Positions 62,474-62,523 of a DNA stretch of 62,523 nt are shown here, in pieces. The position numbers and the translations under genes are program-made. The first letter of the stretch is position 1, and every line of letters begins with the position of its first letter. Source of the DNA: JBMNCR01 sp049366695 (lineage in GTDB: Bacteria > Bacillota > Clostridia > Eubacteriales > Alkalibacteraceae); NCBI GenBank assembly GCA_049366695.1, contig JBMNCR010000027.1, forward strand, positions 1 through 62,523. Reading direction: 5' to 3'. A model generated the notes under the pieces. It had not been told where the DNA came from. It worked only from the letters and a program-made list of their open reading frames with translations, and searched no databases.

Positions 62474-62523
62474 AGGACCACCCGTCAAACGGGTGGTTTC
62501 CTCTACGGCTATAAGCCTTTGTT
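62474..62523 (-). mobile_element. likely right end / guide-RNA region of an IS200/IS605-type element
   Basis: ACCACCCGT and ACGGGTGGT (62477-62485 and 62489-62497) form a perfect 9-bp hairpin with a CAA loop, and GGCT-ATA-AGCC (62507-62517) forms a second one. Subterminal hairpins of this kind with CCACCCGT-type arms are common at the ends of IS200/IS605-family elements, where they overlap the omega (guide) RNA of TnpB. The element body would lie beyond the right edge, read on the minus strand. Confidence 0.4.

Noticed and set aside
1..62523. CRISPR arrays, tRNA and rRNA genes
   Set aside because: No regularly spaced direct repeats, no tRNA cloverleaf with the conserved GGTTC-type arm, and no rRNA stretches were seen by eye; a tRNA scan would settle it.

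Overview
The window is a low-GC, AT-rich bacterial chromosome segment whose gene order is that of a spore-forming member of the Firmicutes, most likely a Clostridia/Tissierellia-type anaerobe. The signs are a PolC-type replicative polymerase, spoVS, a ylmC/ymxH-type PRC-barrel gene, a tepA-like gene beside ftsK/spoIIIE, RNase Y, strong AGGAGG ribosome binding sites, and the conserved run rimP-nusA-ylxR-ylxQ-infB-rbfA-nrnA-truB-ribF-rpsO-pnp. No rRNA, tRNA or CRISPR array was seen. A 100-base run of N (55648-55747) shows that this is a draft scaffold, and both outer ends look like mobile-element termini, so the window may be a whole contig broken at repeats.

Layout. 1-2.7 kb: a small DUF3892 gene and an MFS transporter. 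2.7-9.7 kb (minus): purB, an aspartate-type aminotransferase, a PadR-like regulator, a PHP phosphoesterase, spoVS, ymdB and rny. 10.3-16.8 kb (minus): recA with a LexA box, cinA, pgsA, rimO and ftsK/spoIIIE. 17-30.8 kb (minus): uppP, tepA, an aspartokinase, ylmC, dut, pnp, rpsO, then the translation/RNA cluster back to rimP. 30.9-44.8 kb (minus): polC, an MgtC-like gene, ispG, rseP, cdsA, uppS, frr, pyrH, tsf, rpsB, hslU and hslV. dxr is missing from its usual place between cdsA and rseP. 45.6-48.2 kb: a small phage- or ICE-derived remnant consisting of a lone tail gene, a Cro-like gene, a divergent XRE repressor and an ImmA-type metallopeptidase. 48.4-51.4 kb (plus): comM/yifB, dprA and a tiny DUF3006 gene. 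51.4-54.9 kb (minus): a 4-OT tautomerase, yraN, rnhB, rbgA, lepB and rplS.

55-62.5 kb is accessory DNA full of broken genes. It holds remnants of a MerR regulator, an Rpn-family nuclease, a DUF1905 protein, a REP-type transposase and an OhrR-like MarR regulator, plus two copies (one truncated, one frameshifted) of a transglutaminase-like gene. In the middle sits an intact, translationally coupled pair: an ATP-grasp ligase of the glutathione-synthetase type (59582-60631) and a 665-residue protein that joins an N-formylglutamate-amidohydrolase-like domain to a DUF1704/MATCAP-type metallopeptidase carrying HELGIH and QEGLA motifs (57592-59589). This ligase-plus-carboxypeptidase cassette is the best candidate in the window for an undescribed system. 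It could make and trim a small amide-linked peptide or a C-terminal amino-acid modification.

How the genes work together: most of the minus-strand genes form housekeeping operons for ribosome assembly, translation initiation, RNA decay (RNase Y, PNPase, NrnA), isoprenoid and lipid-carrier synthesis (IspG, UppS, UppP, CdsA, PgsA), DNA repair (RecA, SOS control) and protein quality control (HslUV, RseP). Starts were moved downstream of the longest open frame for the aminotransferase, uppP, pnp, nrnA, frr, pyrH, tsf, rpsB, hslV, the Cro-like gene, the XRE repressor, comM, the tautomerase and yraN, where a good ribosome binding site or family length supports the inner start.
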